A DNA stretch of 64,000 nt from an uncultured Bryobacteraceae bacterium (GCA_938027685.1 CALJAM010000023.1:33370-97369); one strand, 5' to 3'. Numbered from the stretch's first letter, positions 53,862-62,121 are shown. The notes: generated by a model from the sequence alone, not told the origin. Translations and numbers: made by a program.

Positions 53862-54803
53862 ATGCCCGAGATCGTGATTCGCACGGAGGCCCTCACGCGC
53901 GACTTCGACGCCTTGCGCGCCGTCGACAACCTCAACCTCGAGGTACCCGCAGGCACCATTTTCGGCTTCCTCGGCCCCAACGGTTCCGGCAAAACCACGA
54001 CCATCCGCATGCTGCTCGGCCTGCTCGAGCCCTCTGCAGGCCGCGCCGAAGTGCTTGGCTTCGATGTCCCGAGGCAGGCGGACGAAATCCGTCTGCGCGC
54101 CGGCGCCTTGCTCGAGCACCACGGGCTCTACGAAAGATTCAGCGCCTGGGACAACCTCGAATTTTACGGACGCGTCTGGCGACTGCCCCGCCGGGAACGG
54201 CACGCGCGCATCGAAGAATTGCTGCGCCGGCTGGATCTTTGGGAGCGGCGTCGCGAGGCCGTGGGCCGCTGGAGCCGGGGCATGAAACAGAAGCTGGCGG
54301 TGGCCCGCGCTCTGTTGCACCGACCGCAAATCGTCTTCCTCGATGAACCCACCGCGGGGCTGGATCCCGTGGCCGCCCCCTCCTTGCGGCAGGACCTGGC
54401 CGGTTTGGTGCAGCGCGAAGGCGTCACCGTCTTCCTCACCACCCATAATCTGGCCGAAGCCGAGAAACTCTGCCACCTGGTCGCCGTCATTTCCGCCGGA
54501 CGGCTGCTGGCTTTGGGACGTCCCGACGAGCTGCGTGCGCGCGCAGGGCTGCGCGCCGAGATCGCAGCCCGCCTGGTCGACGAGACCACACTGGATGCGC
54601 TGCGTCGGCGCGCCGAGATCGCCGCAGCCGAGTGGCGCGACGGACGTCTCCTCGTCGAGTTGCACCCCGGAGCCGAACTGGCCGGCGTCATCGCCATGTT
54701 GGTCGAATCCGGCGTACGCATCGAGGAAGTGCGCAAGGCCAGCCTGGAAGACGTGTTCCTCACCCTGATCGAAGAGGAGAAGCGATGCTCGCCGACCTCG
54801 TGA
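53862..54803 (+). CDS. ABC exporter ATPase (ABC-2 type)
   Basis: A 313-residue ATPase. Walker A GPNGSGKTTTIRML (about residues 38-51), Q-loop region GALLEHHGLYERFSAWDN, signature WSRGMKQKLAVARAL (a WSRGM variant of LSGGQ, typical of the drug/Nod-type exporters), Walker B IVFLDEPTAGLDP, and H-loop TTHNLAEAEKL. A C-terminal regulatory tail of about 85 residues resembles the DUF4162-like tail. Its end overlaps the permease gene by 19 nt. It probably exports a lipid, drug or peptide; the substrate is not evident. Confidence 0.9.
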   Translation: MPEIVIRTEALTRDFDALRAVDNLNLEVPAGTIFGFLGPNGSGKTTTIRMLLGLLEPSAGRAEVLGFDVPRQADEIRLRAGALLEHHGLYERFSAWDNLEFYGRVWRLPRRERHARIEELLRRLDLWERRREAVGRWSRGMKQKLAVARALLHRPQIVFLDEPTAGLDPVAAPSLRQDLAGLVQREGVTVFLTTHNLAEAEKLCHLVAVISAGRLLALGRPDELRARAGLRAEIAARLVDETTLDALRRRAEIAAAEWRDGRLLVELHPGAELAGVIAMLVESGVRIEEVRKASLEDVFLTLIEEEKRCSPTS

Positions 54804-55525
54804 CCATCGTCTGGAAGGAGTGGAAAGAGCTGCTGCTTTCCCGCGGCGGCTTGCGTGGCGGCTTGGTCTCAACGATCGGGATCCCGCTGGTCATGTTAGG
54901 CATTTACCTACCGTGGCAGAATGGGCCCGAGTGGGTCACGACGCCGTTGTTGCCCGTGGCGTGGAGCTGGTTGCCGCTGCTGCTGGTCGGCGCGTTGGTG
55001 GCGGATTCTTTTGCGGGCGAACGGGAGCGCAAGACTCTAGAAACCCTGCTGGCCAGCCGTCTCAGCGATCGCGCCATCCTATTCGGCAAAATGGCTGCGT
55101 TGGCGGGCTATGGATGGGGGCTTGCGGTCAGTTCCCTGCTGCTGGGGACCGTCACCGTCAACGCACTTCATCGGCAGGAACGTTTGCTGCTGCCCGGCGC
55201 CAACACGGTTGCCGTCATCGTGGTCTTCGGCTTGCTCAGCTCACTGCTGGCCGCTTCGGGCGGCGTGCTGATCTCGCTGCGCGCCACCAGCGTGCGTCAG
55301 GCCGCGCAGATCAATAGTCTCGCGATGCTGGCCCTGATTTTGGGCGCCGTGGCCCTGGCAAAGAGCTTGCCCCCAAGCTGGGGCGCGCGGCTGGCCGCGG
55401 CTTTCACCGGTCCCAATCTGGTGCGGACGGAGTTGGTGGCGGCCGCGGGGCTGATCGTCATCGACGCCGCCCTCATCGCCGGCGCCGTGGCTCGCTTCCA
55501 GCGCGCCCGACTGATCCTGGACTGA
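54785..55525 (+). CDS. ABC-2 type exporter permease
   Basis: A 246-residue membrane protein with about six hydrophobic segments (first GLVSTIGIPLVMLGIYL; last VAAAGLIVIDAALIAGAVA). The cytoplasmic ADSFAGERERKTLETLLASRLSDRAILFGK loop (split) is a hallmark of ABC-2 permeases. ATG 54785 has GAGGAGA 4 nt upstream inside the ATPase gene. The stop overlaps the start of prmA (TGATG). It forms a two-gene exporter with the preceding ATPase; no adaptor is encoded nearby. Confidence 0.88.
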   Translation: MLADLVTIVWKEWKELLLSRGGLRGGLVSTIGIPLVMLGIYLPWQNGPEWVTTPLLPVAWSWLPLLLVGALVADSFAGERERKTLETLLASRLSDRAILFGKMAALAGYGWGLAVSSLLLGTVTVNALHRQERLLLPGANTVAVIVVFGLLSSLLAASGGVLISLRATSVRQAAQINSLAMLALILGAVALAKSLPPSWGARLAAAFTGPNLVRTELVAAAGLIVIDAALIAGAVARFQRARLILD

Positions 55526-56325
55526 TGTACGCGCTCGAGATCGCATGTTCCTCGGGCGAGCGCGAATGGTTGGTAGCCGAACTCTGGCAACGCGGAACGC
55601 TCGGGGTGATCGAACACGAGGAGCGCCTGACCGCCTACTTCGCTGACGAAGCCGCAGTGCAGGCTGCCGCAACGGCGCTTGCCACATACCGGCCTCGCGT
55701 GAGCCATGTGCCTGAACGTGCGTGGGAAGAAAGTTGGCGGGAGGTCTGGCGCCCGATCCCGGTTGGAGAGAGATTTTTCCTCGCGCCCGAGTGGAGTCGC
55801 GAACCCACGCCGCCGGGCCGCATCCGTTTGCTTCTGAGGCCCGGTAGAGCCTGTGGAACCGGTTTGCATCCATGCACGCAGCTTTGCCTCGAGCTGCTGG
55901 AAGAGATCTCGCCGCAAGGCCGGACCGTGCTCGACGTCGGGACGGGAACGGGTCTGCTGGCGGCGGCCGCCAGGCGCCTCGGCGCGGCTCGCGTGATCGC
56001 CTGTGACATTTCGGAAGACGCCGTCGCCGAGGCCACAGATCGCTTCCGCCGCGAAGCGCCCGATGTGCTGCTGTTTCAGGGCTCGCTACGCGCGCTCCCT
56101 TCCCGCGTGGCCGATCTCGTGCTGGTCAATATCAGTGCAGCAGCAATCCTTGAGCTCGCGCCCGAGATCCGACGAGTACTGCGGGTGCCGGGAGCAGCCG
56201 TGCTCAGCGGCTTCCGTTGCCGAAAGCTGCCTGACGTCAGCGCCGCCCTGGAAGCGATGGGCTTTCGGGCCCGATGCATGCGCGACCGCGAGGGATGGCA
56301 GGCGATGCTCTGCTACACTCCCTGA
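55525..56325 (+). CDS. prmA: Ribosomal protein L11 methyltransferase-like
   Basis: A 266-residue SAM-dependent methyltransferase. The N-terminal domain with ERAWEESWREVWRPIPVGERFFLAP (split) matches PrmA's substrate domain. RACGTGLHPCTQLCLELLEE corresponds to the GTGxHPTTxLCLE motif, followed by the SAM motif VLDVGTGTGLLAAAARRLGA and VIACDISEDAVAEA. The catalytic-region NISA replaces the common NILA. PrmA trimethylates L11 in the cytoplasm; other substrates cannot be excluded because the protein is a little shorter than E. coli PrmA. ATG 55525 overlaps the permease stop, suggesting coupling. Confidence 0.88.
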   Translation: MYALEIACSSGEREWLVAELWQRGTLGVIEHEERLTAYFADEAAVQAAATALATYRPRVSHVPERAWEESWREVWRPIPVGERFFLAPEWSREPTPPGRIRLLLRPGRACGTGLHPCTQLCLELLEEISPQGRTVLDVGTGTGLLAAAARRLGAARVIACDISEDAVAEATDRFRREAPDVLLFQGSLRALPSRVADLVLVNISAAAILELAPEIRRVLRVPGAAVLSGFRCRKLPDVSAALEAMGFRARCMRDREGWQAMLCYTP

Positions 56326-56326
56326 T

Positions 56327-57604
56327 ATGCGCAGAAGGAGCTTGCTGGCGGCACTTGCCGCGAGTCCGGCGCTGAAGGCCCTGGAGACTTTTCAGGAGCG
56401 CGCCGCATCGAAACTCAGGATCACCGCGGTCGAGGTCTTCCGCGTGGAGGGCGAGCGTCGGGCGGTGGTCGGCCTGAATCGTCAATATCAGGTAAACCCG
56501 CTTCATGTTTATGATGAGCACCGACCGCCGGTGTACCGTGAACCCGCGCAGGGCGAAGAAAAGCCGGTGACGGTAAGCGCATATTACTTGCGAATCGGCA
56601 CGGACGGGGGAGTCGAGGGTCTGTATGGGCCGATCGACCGCGAAGCCGCCATCGTGGTGGACCAACAGCTCCGGGGTTTCCTTAAGGGGAAGGACCCGCT
56701 GGCCGGCGAGACGTTGTGGGATCAGATGTATCGCTCCAACCGCCATTCGCGCCACGGGCACTTCATGATGGCAATCAGCGCTGTGGATAACGCGCTGTGG
56801 GATTTGAGGGGGCGCTACTTCGGAGTGCCCGTCTACCGGCTGTTGGGCGGTCCCACCCGCCCCGCCGTCGAGGCCTATGCCAGTTGCCTCGGTTATTCCG
56901 TCGAGCCGGAAAATGCGCAACAGCGCGCGCGAGAGTTCAAAAAGCAGGGCTTCCGTTTTCAGAAATGGTTCCTGGCCTACGGGCCCGGCAGCGGACCCGA
57001 GGGTATGGCGCGCAACGTGGAACTGGTGCGCGCGCTGCGGGAGGCCGTGGGCGATGAGACCGAGCTGATGTTCGACGCCTACATGGGTTGGGACCTCAAC
57101 TACGCAGCGGCGTGGGCCAGACAGACGGAGCGCTGGCGGCCGCATTGGATCGAAGAGTGTTTCCCTCCGGACAAGATGGAAAGCTTCTGCGAGTTGCGCC
57201 GCAAGACCGCAATCCCGGTGGCCGCCGGGGAGCATATTTACGGACGCTGGGAAGCCCATCGCTATCTCAGCGCGGGAGCCCTGGATGTGCTGCAATGCGA
57301 TCCCGAATGGTGCGGGGGCGTCAGCGAACTAGTTAAGATCTGCGCACTGGCGTCGATTTACGAGGTCCGCGTGGTGCCGCATGGGCATGGCTTGCATGCA
57401 GCGCTACACGTGGTTGCCGCTCAATCACCGGCGACCTGCCCCCTGGTCGAGTATCTACTCCTCAAGATGCAATCCTGGCATTACTTCGAGCGGAACCCTC
57501 CGCAACTCGAGGGCGCCCTCATTTCGCTGCCGCAGGCGCCCGGTTTCGGCATCGAGTTAGATCGGGCGAAAATTCTCAGGCAAACGCCGACGCGCTGGAG
57601 CTAG
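56327..57604 (+). CDS. Enolase-superfamily sugar-acid dehydratase, rhamnonate-dehydratase-like
   Basis: A 425-residue mandelate-racemase-group enzyme. Metal ligands: Asp in MFDAYMGWDLNYA, Glu in WIEECFPPDKM and Glu in VAAGEHIYGRWE. VLQCDPEWCGGVSELVKICALA and VVPHGHGLH (catalytic His) closely resemble L-rhamnonate dehydratase, which yields 2-keto-3-deoxy-L-rhamnonate. The N-terminal RRRSLLAALAASPAL looks Tat-like or simply leader-like, which is unusual for a cytoplasmic dehydratase. TACACT ends 7 nt before ATG 56327, within the prmA end. Specificity (rhamnonate, fuconate or galactonate) is not settled by the motifs. Confidence 0.82.
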   Translation: MRRRSLLAALAASPALKALETFQERAASKLRITAVEVFRVEGERRAVVGLNRQYQVNPLHVYDEHRPPVYREPAQGEEKPVTVSAYYLRIGTDGGVEGLYGPIDREAAIVVDQQLRGFLKGKDPLAGETLWDQMYRSNRHSRHGHFMMAISAVDNALWDLRGRYFGVPVYRLLGGPTRPAVEAYASCLGYSVEPENAQQRAREFKKQGFRFQKWFLAYGPGSGPEGMARNVELVRALREAVGDETELMFDAYMGWDLNYAAAWARQTERWRPHWIEECFPPDKMESFCELRRKTAIPVAAGEHIYGRWEAHRYLSAGALDVLQCDPEWCGGVSELVKICALASIYEVRVVPHGHGLHAALHVVAAQSPATCPLVEYLLLKMQSWHYFERNPPQLEGALISLPQAPGFGIELDRAKILRQTPTRWS

Positions 57605-57607
57605 CAG

Positions 57608-59080
57608 TTACTCGAAGATTTTTTCTGCCGGGATGATCCTGACGTCCTCGGGTTTCAAGCCCAGCTTCCAGCGCTCGACGATCTTGTCCTCCTCCAAAAT
57701 TTCCTTCGGCCGCGGAGCGTTGTAACGGATGGGCGAGGGCTCGTCTGAGAGCAGTCTGGCGCGCAAGCGCTCGCAGTCCTTCGCTACGGCCACAATGTGC
57801 AAATCGGTCGTGCGCAGGTGGCGACGGATGGCGCGGTTCACTTCTTCGACACGCAGGCGCGCCAAGGCCTGCTTGACATAGCTGTTGTAGTCGGGAATGC
57901 GGTAAAACAAGCTGTCAATCGCGTAGCCGAGCTCCGCGCTCTTGGTGCGGGTAAGCAGATTTACGTATTTGGAAAGGAACTGGCGTGTCCTTTCGAATTC
58001 GTCCCGACTGAGACCCCGCCGCACGAGCCGATCCATCTCATACAGGGCGAGCCGTAGCGCGAAATGCGCGTTTTCCGGCTCGACGGGCCGGATCCAGATC
58101 TGGAAGATCTGCTGCCGACGTGCCAGATTGGGATCCGGCTCGAACTGGAACATGCCGCGCGGGAAGTACTCGATGTAGGCATAATCGCCGTAGTTTAGTC
58201 CGCGCAGCTCGCGCATGCGCTGGAACAGCCTGCCGCCGCTCATGCGGTGCTGACCGAACCACGATTGCGCGACGAGCAGCGCGGGGTAGTCGGGGTGACC
58301 ACGCCGCACGGAGATCGGGAACCCGATGGAGATGGCGACGGAACGGGTCTCCTTCTGAACCAGCGTCACGCGACGCCCTCTGAGCGGACGCGGTTCGGGA
58401 AGCTTCAACGCGGTGGCCGGTCCGGCCGGCAGGACGGAAAAGTCCTTGCGAACCTTTTCGGCGAAGCCCTCCGGGTAACCCCCGGCCAGGCCGATGATCA
58501 GGTTGGCCTGCGTGTAGTGCCGGCGGTAGAATTCGCGCAAATCCTCCATCCGCAGCTTCTGCAAGGCGGAGACCACGCCGACGTTGTGGTGCCCGTACGG
58601 GTGGCCCGCGTAGATCTCGTTGTAAAGGACTTCCTTGCCCAGCTCCTCGTCGTTGTTGCCGCGCAGCGTCACGCGGAGGAAGTTCACGGCGTCATCGCGG
58701 AGGCGAGTGAGATCTTCCTCGCGCCAGCCGGGCTCCAGCAGCATTGAGCGGAAGATGCGGTAGAACTCTTCCAGATTGTCCTGGTGGGTGGTGGCCGAAA
58801 AGACCGTCATCTCTTTATCGACCTGGCTGCTCACTGTGACGGCCATGGGGAAAAAGACCTCCAGGATTTGCTGGTAGCTCATCTGGCGGGAGCCGCCCTG
58901 GGCCAACATGGCCGCGGTGAGCCAGGCCGTGCCTTCCTTACCCGCGGGATCCGAAGCAGCTCCCGTGAGGAAGACGATGCGGAAGCTGACCAGCGGCGAG
59001 CGACTGGGCAGCGTGAGCAGGCGCGGCTGCGCTTCAGCGGCACAAGCAAGCAGAACAAGCATCGCAGTCGACCATGTCAT
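57608..59080 (-). CDS. M16-family peptidase-like protein lacking the zinc motif
   Basis: A 490-residue exported M16 homologue with a signal peptide (about residues 1-17, ending AEA). The position of the HxxEH zinc motif reads AWLTAAMLAQGGSR, so it should not bind zinc. M16 two-subunit peptidases have one active and one inactive subunit, the latter supplying an Arg-Tyr pair and chamber wall. VTLVQKETRSVAISIGFPI and YGDYAYIEYFPRGMFQF are typical of the second M16 domain. The ATG overlaps the stop of the active partner upstream (ATGA). Convergent with the dehydratase gene, 3 bp apart. Confidence 0.9.
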   Translation of the reverse strand: MTWSTAMLVLLACAAEAQPRLLTLPSRSPLVSFRIVFLTGAASDPAGKEGTAWLTAAMLAQGGSRQMSYQQILEVFFPMAVTVSSQVDKEMTVFSATTHQDNLEEFYRIFRSMLLEPGWREEDLTRLRDDAVNFLRVTLRGNNDEELGKEVLYNEIYAGHPYGHHNVGVVSALQKLRMEDLREFYRRHYTQANLIIGLAGGYPEGFAEKVRKDFSVLPAGPATALKLPEPRPLRGRRVTLVQKETRSVAISIGFPISVRRGHPDYPALLVAQSWFGQHRMSGGRLFQRMRELRGLNYGDYAYIEYFPRGMFQFEPDPNLARRQQIFQIWIRPVEPENAHFALRLALYEMDRLVRRGLSRDEFERTRQFLSKYVNLLTRTKSAELGYAIDSLFYRIPDYNSYVKQALARLRVEEVNRAIRRHLRTTDLHIVAVAKDCERLRARLLSDEPSPIRYNAPRPKEILEEDKIVERWKLGLKPEDVRIIPAEKIFE

Positions 59081-60405
59081 TGGGACCCGCCTCCGGCCAG
59101 AGTGATGACGGTACGCCCTGCGTCCACAAAGTACTTGCGCGCCACAGCCAGAATGGTGGCAGGCGTTAGCTGCTCATAGAGGGCGAAAAGCCGGTCGATG
59201 GTCGCGGGCGTGCGGCGCAGAGCCACGTAACGCGCCGCTGCGGCGGCGACGGCTTCGGAATCGCGGAGGCTGAGTGCGAAACGGTAACGTAGATGGCGCT
59301 TCACGCGCTCCAGGCGCTGCGGCTCCACAGGCTCGGCAGCGAACCGCGCCAGCGTAGCCAGGATTTCGTCGCGCACCGAAGCGACGTCCTCCTCCTTCTT
59401 GATGCGCGCCCACACGCAGAACAGGTACGGGTCCACGCGGCGCAGGTTCTCGGCCTCCAGTATGTCCACACGCTGCTCCCGGATAACCAGCTTCTGGTAT
59501 AGCTCCGAGGTTTCCGAAAATCCTAGGTACGCAATCAGATCGAGCGCGGCGTGATCGGGTTCCTCATCCGAATAGGCCGGGCCGCGGAACGCGACGACGA
59601 CCCAGGGCAAGGTGGGCGTCGGCCATGCGATATGGTTGGAGCGCGGGCCGTTGGCGGGAGGCTCCGCCGGGATCTCAGGGCGAAAGCTCCCGCGTTTCCA
59701 CGACCCCCAGTACCGTGAGACCAATTCCTTGGCCTTTGCCGGCTCGATATCACCCGCGAGGATGATCGTGGTGTACTCCGGGCGGTAATAGCGCTCGAAG
59801 AACAAGCGACTGTACTCGTAGTGCTCGGGCATCTGGAGGATGTCCTTGAGGAAGCCCATGGTCGTGTGCTTGTAAGTATGCCGGTCGAAGGCTGTATCGC
59901 GCAGCACTTCCTCGAGTTTATTGGCCGGGTCCGAGCTGTTCTTGTTGTACTCGCCCAGCACCGCCAGCGCCTCGGTGCGGAAAACGTCCCGAGAATATTC
60001 CAGGTTCTGAAAACGGTCGGCCTCCATGGCCAGGATGGTCTCCAGATCCTCCTTGGAAAAGGTCGTGTGGTAGGCGGTGTGGTCGTCGGTGGTATAGGCG
60101 TTCGAGGAGGCGCCGGCGGCCTTGAGCACCGCTTCGTACTTCTCTGGCGGGTAATTTCGGGTTCCTCGGAACATCATGTGCTCGAACAGATGCGCAAAGC
60201 CGCTCTTTCCGGGCTCGACCTCGTTGCGCGAGCCGGCCTGCACTACGATATACAGGGCGACGACGTTCGGGTAGTCGGTGGGGATCGTGATCAGGCGCAG
60301 GCCGTTGGGAAAGTCGTGCTCGTCCCAACTGTAAGGGAAAACTTTGCGCTCGGATGCCGGAGCAGTCAGAAACGCGCATAACATCAGGGTCACCCACCAT
60401 CTCAT
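59077..60405 (-). CDS. M16-family zinc metallopeptidase (active subunit)
   Basis: A 442-residue M16 peptidase with a signal peptide (about residues 1-17) and the inverted zinc motif HxxEH in FAHLFEHMMFRGTRN (about residue 67), with the downstream Glu ligand region YTTDDHTAYHTTF and AVLGEYNKNSSDP. GFLKDILQMPEHYEYSRLFFERYY and IILAGDIEPAKAKELVSRYWG (split) complete the first fold. It probably degrades peptides in the periplasm together with the inactive partner encoded directly downstream. CATAAT ends 6 nt before ATG 60405, suggesting a leaderless mRNA. Confidence 0.93.
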   Translation of the reverse strand: MRWWVTLMLCAFLTAPASERKVFPYSWDEHDFPNGLRLITIPTDYPNVVALYIVVQAGSRNEVEPGKSGFAHLFEHMMFRGTRNYPPEKYEAVLKAAGASSNAYTTDDHTAYHTTFSKEDLETILAMEADRFQNLEYSRDVFRTEALAVLGEYNKNSSDPANKLEEVLRDTAFDRHTYKHTTMGFLKDILQMPEHYEYSRLFFERYYRPEYTTIILAGDIEPAKAKELVSRYWGSWKRGSFRPEIPAEPPANGPRSNHIAWPTPTLPWVVVAFRGPAYSDEEPDHAALDLIAYLGFSETSELYQKLVIREQRVDILEAENLRRVDPYLFCVWARIKKEEDVASVRDEILATLARFAAEPVEPQRLERVKRHLRYRFALSLRDSEAVAAAAARYVALRRTPATIDRLFALYEQLTPATILAVARKYFVDAGRTVITLAGGGSQ

Positions 60406-60411
60406 GGCCCA

Positions 60412-60417
60412 ATTATG
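60412..60417 (-). promoter_or_regulatory. Candidate -10 element of the M16 operon (leaderless)
   Basis: CATAAT on the minus strand ends 6 nt before ATG 60405. No Shine-Dalgarno precedes the start. Confidence 0.35.
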
Positions 60418-60446
60418 CCATGCGCCCGCTGGACGACGGTTCGAAC

Positions 60447-61289
60447 CTACCGACCGGTCCATTCCAGCACGGCGAAAACGGGATAGTGGTCGGAGGGATA
60501 CCGGCCGTCCCAGTTGCGCGTGACTGTTTCGGCTTCGAGCACGCGGAAAGGACCGCGGAAAAGGATCCAATCTATGCGCGCGCCGTCTGTGAGCCCCTTG
60601 AAGCCCCCGAACGTGCACTCAGGGCCCACGCGCCGTTGGGCCCGTGACCAAGCGTCCTCGAGCAGACCTGCAAAGACTTGGTAGACTTCGCCGCCTGCCG
60701 GCGCATTGAAATCGCCGGTCATGATGAAGGGCACGCCGGAATCGAGTTGCCTGATGCGTTCCACGATCAGGCGGGCCGCGTTCATGCGCGCCGCATGGTC
60801 CTCGCGCCGGTGCGGGAGGTGCGTGTTGTAGAAGTAGAACCGCATGCCGCCTTGGTGCAGCTCGAACAGTCCCCACGTGACCATGCGGGGCAGGTTGATC
60901 CCCCATGACATCGATCCGGGCGTTTCCGGGGTTTCCGACAGCCAGAAATTTCCCGAATCGAGCAGCCTCAGGCGATCCTTCCTGTAGAAAACGCCCATGT
61001 GTTCGTCTTCGCGAGTCCCTCGACGGCTGATGCCGAACCAGACGTAGTCCGGAAGCTTCGAGACGATGTACTCGCCCTGCTCGTAGTAGAGTTCTTGGGT
61101 GCCGATCAAGTCCGGCGCCTTTTCTCGGATGGTTTCCACAAGCAGGTCGCGGCGGAGCTCCCAGCGGTTTGGCCCGTCAGTCTTGGCCGGGTAACGGACG
61201 TTGAACGACATGACTCGTAGGGTCTGCGCAGAGGCCAGGACGCCCCCGAGGAAGAGCCAGAGCAGGCAGCGGCGCTGTACGGGTATCAT
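60447..61289 (-). CDS. Secreted endonuclease/exonuclease/phosphatase family protein
   Basis: A 280-residue EEP-superfamily hydrolase with a signal peptide (about residues 1-21, ending ASAQ). Catalytic motifs: MSFNVRYP (Asn), IGTQELYY (metal Glu), YFYNTHLPHRRED (Tyr/His region), FIMTGDFNAP (Asp-Asn), DGARIDWILF and SDHYPVFAVLEW (His). Relatives include exported phosphodiesterases, sphingomyelinases and deoxyribonucleases; the motifs do not decide. TAAACT ends 7 nt before ATG 61289. A 10-bp inverted repeat lies just upstream and belongs to the next gene's end. Confidence 0.9.
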   Translation of the reverse strand: MIPVQRRCLLWLFLGGVLASAQTLRVMSFNVRYPAKTDGPNRWELRRDLLVETIREKAPDLIGTQELYYEQGEYIVSKLPDYVWFGISRRGTREDEHMGVFYRKDRLRLLDSGNFWLSETPETPGSMSWGINLPRMVTWGLFELHQGGMRFYFYNTHLPHRREDHAARMNAARLIVERIRQLDSGVPFIMTGDFNAPAGGEVYQVFAGLLEDAWSRAQRRVGPECTFGGFKGLTDGARIDWILFRGPFRVLEAETVTRNWDGRYPSDHYPVFAVLEWTGR

Positions 61290-61296
61290 GGCTTTC

Positions 61297-61302
61297 AGTT
61301 TA
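61297..61302 (-). promoter_or_regulatory. Candidate -10 element of the EEP gene (leaderless)
   Basis: TAAACT on the minus strand ends 7 nt before ATG 61289; no Shine-Dalgarno is present. Confidence 0.3.
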
Positions 61303-61340
61303 TGCGACAGCGTTCCGGAGATGCTGCACGCGCCTGCCCC

Positions 61341-61375
61341 GCCCGCCGGCTGAAAAAGCGCGATGGCCGGCGGGC
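61341..61375 (-). terminator. Hairpin downstream of the first PEP-CTERM gene
   Basis: GCCCGCCGGC (61341-61350) and GCCGGCGGGC (61366-61375) are a perfect 10-bp inverted repeat with a 15-nt loop, 28 nt past the stop codon at 61404. No T-tract. Confidence 0.5.
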
Positions 61376-61403
61376 CCTGCCAAACGGTCCGGTTAACTGC
61401 CTG

Positions 61404-62105
61404 TCAGCCTGACCCGCGGCAGCGCAAGAAGCCGACCGCGACCAAGCCAAAGCCCGCCAGAATCAGCGGTGCAGGCTCGGGGATCGCGACGACGCTGACG
61501 TCATCCAGCGCAGGACCAAAGGAAATCCCAAGTACGGGGTGAGCGTAACTGTCGAGGCTCGTAAAGCCCAGCGTCGTTGTGTTGCTCAGAGCCGTGAAGG
61601 TCCAGCTCTGGTAGATCCAACCCATTGCCGAGCGGGTTACGGTATTGATCACGTAGTCGAAGTCCGCGAACGCGAACACCGTGGCGCCATCGCTCACCCA
61701 CGATCTGACGGTCGTGAGCCGGGGCGGTGACATGTCACCCCAGACGATGGGATCTGGATTGCCTGCAAGTGCGAAGGTCACCAGGTACCGCACGCCGGGA
61801 ACGGTGGAAAACGATTGCTGGATCGTACCCTGCGCATTCAGCCCGTTCAGGTCGACAGTGCGTTGCCCATGAGCCGCCTGCCAGTAGCTGCCGACGTAAT
61901 CCACGCTGCCGGCGGTCACCATCCAACCAGGGATCGTGAAGGAATCGGGCGGGAACATGGATTGCCAGCCCCACTGATTCCATTGGGGATTGCCCTGTTC
62001 GAAGCTCCCATTCGTCAGCAGGTTGGCCGAGCTGACGCTCGCCAGGAGAAGAATGGCCGTCGCAACCCGGAGGCAGGTGACCACGGAGATTAGTATAGGG
62101 GTCAT
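61404..62105 (-). CDS. DUF642-like PEP-CTERM surface protein, copy 1
   Basis: A 233-residue secreted protein with a signal peptide (LLLASVSSA, cut about residue 27), a jelly-roll domain beginning NLLTNGSFEQGN (choice-of-anchor/DUF642 type, presumably carbohydrate-binding) and a C-terminal PEP-CTERM sorting signal: the IPEPAPL motif, a hydrophobic helix (LAGFGLVAVGFL) and an Arg-containing tail. Exosortase, encoded elsewhere, would cleave and anchor it at the cell surface or in exopolysaccharide. GALDDVSVVAIPEP is highly conserved with the second copy. The ATG 62105 overlaps a promoter-like pair, so a GTG at 62084 may be the real start. Confidence 0.85.
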   Translation of the reverse strand: MTPILISVVTCLRVATAILLLASVSSANLLTNGSFEQGNPQWNQWGWQSMFPPDSFTIPGWMVTAGSVDYVGSYWQAAHGQRTVDLNGLNAQGTIQQSFSTVPGVRYLVTFALAGNPDPIVWGDMSPPRLTTVRSWVSDGATVFAFADFDYVINTVTRSAMGWIYQSWTFTALSNTTTLGFTSLDSYAHPVLGISFGPALDDVSVVAIPEPAPLILAGFGLVAVGFLRCRGSG

Positions 62106-62121
62106 TGGCTACCCGCATCAA
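62092..62121 (-). promoter_or_regulatory. Promoter overlapping the ATG of PEP-CTERM copy 1
   Basis: On the minus strand TTGATG (62121-62116) and TATACT (62097-62092) are 18 bp apart. Transcription would begin near 62085, right at the in-frame GTG 62084, which would give a leaderless mRNA and a protein seven residues shorter but still with a signal peptide. Confidence 0.4.
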
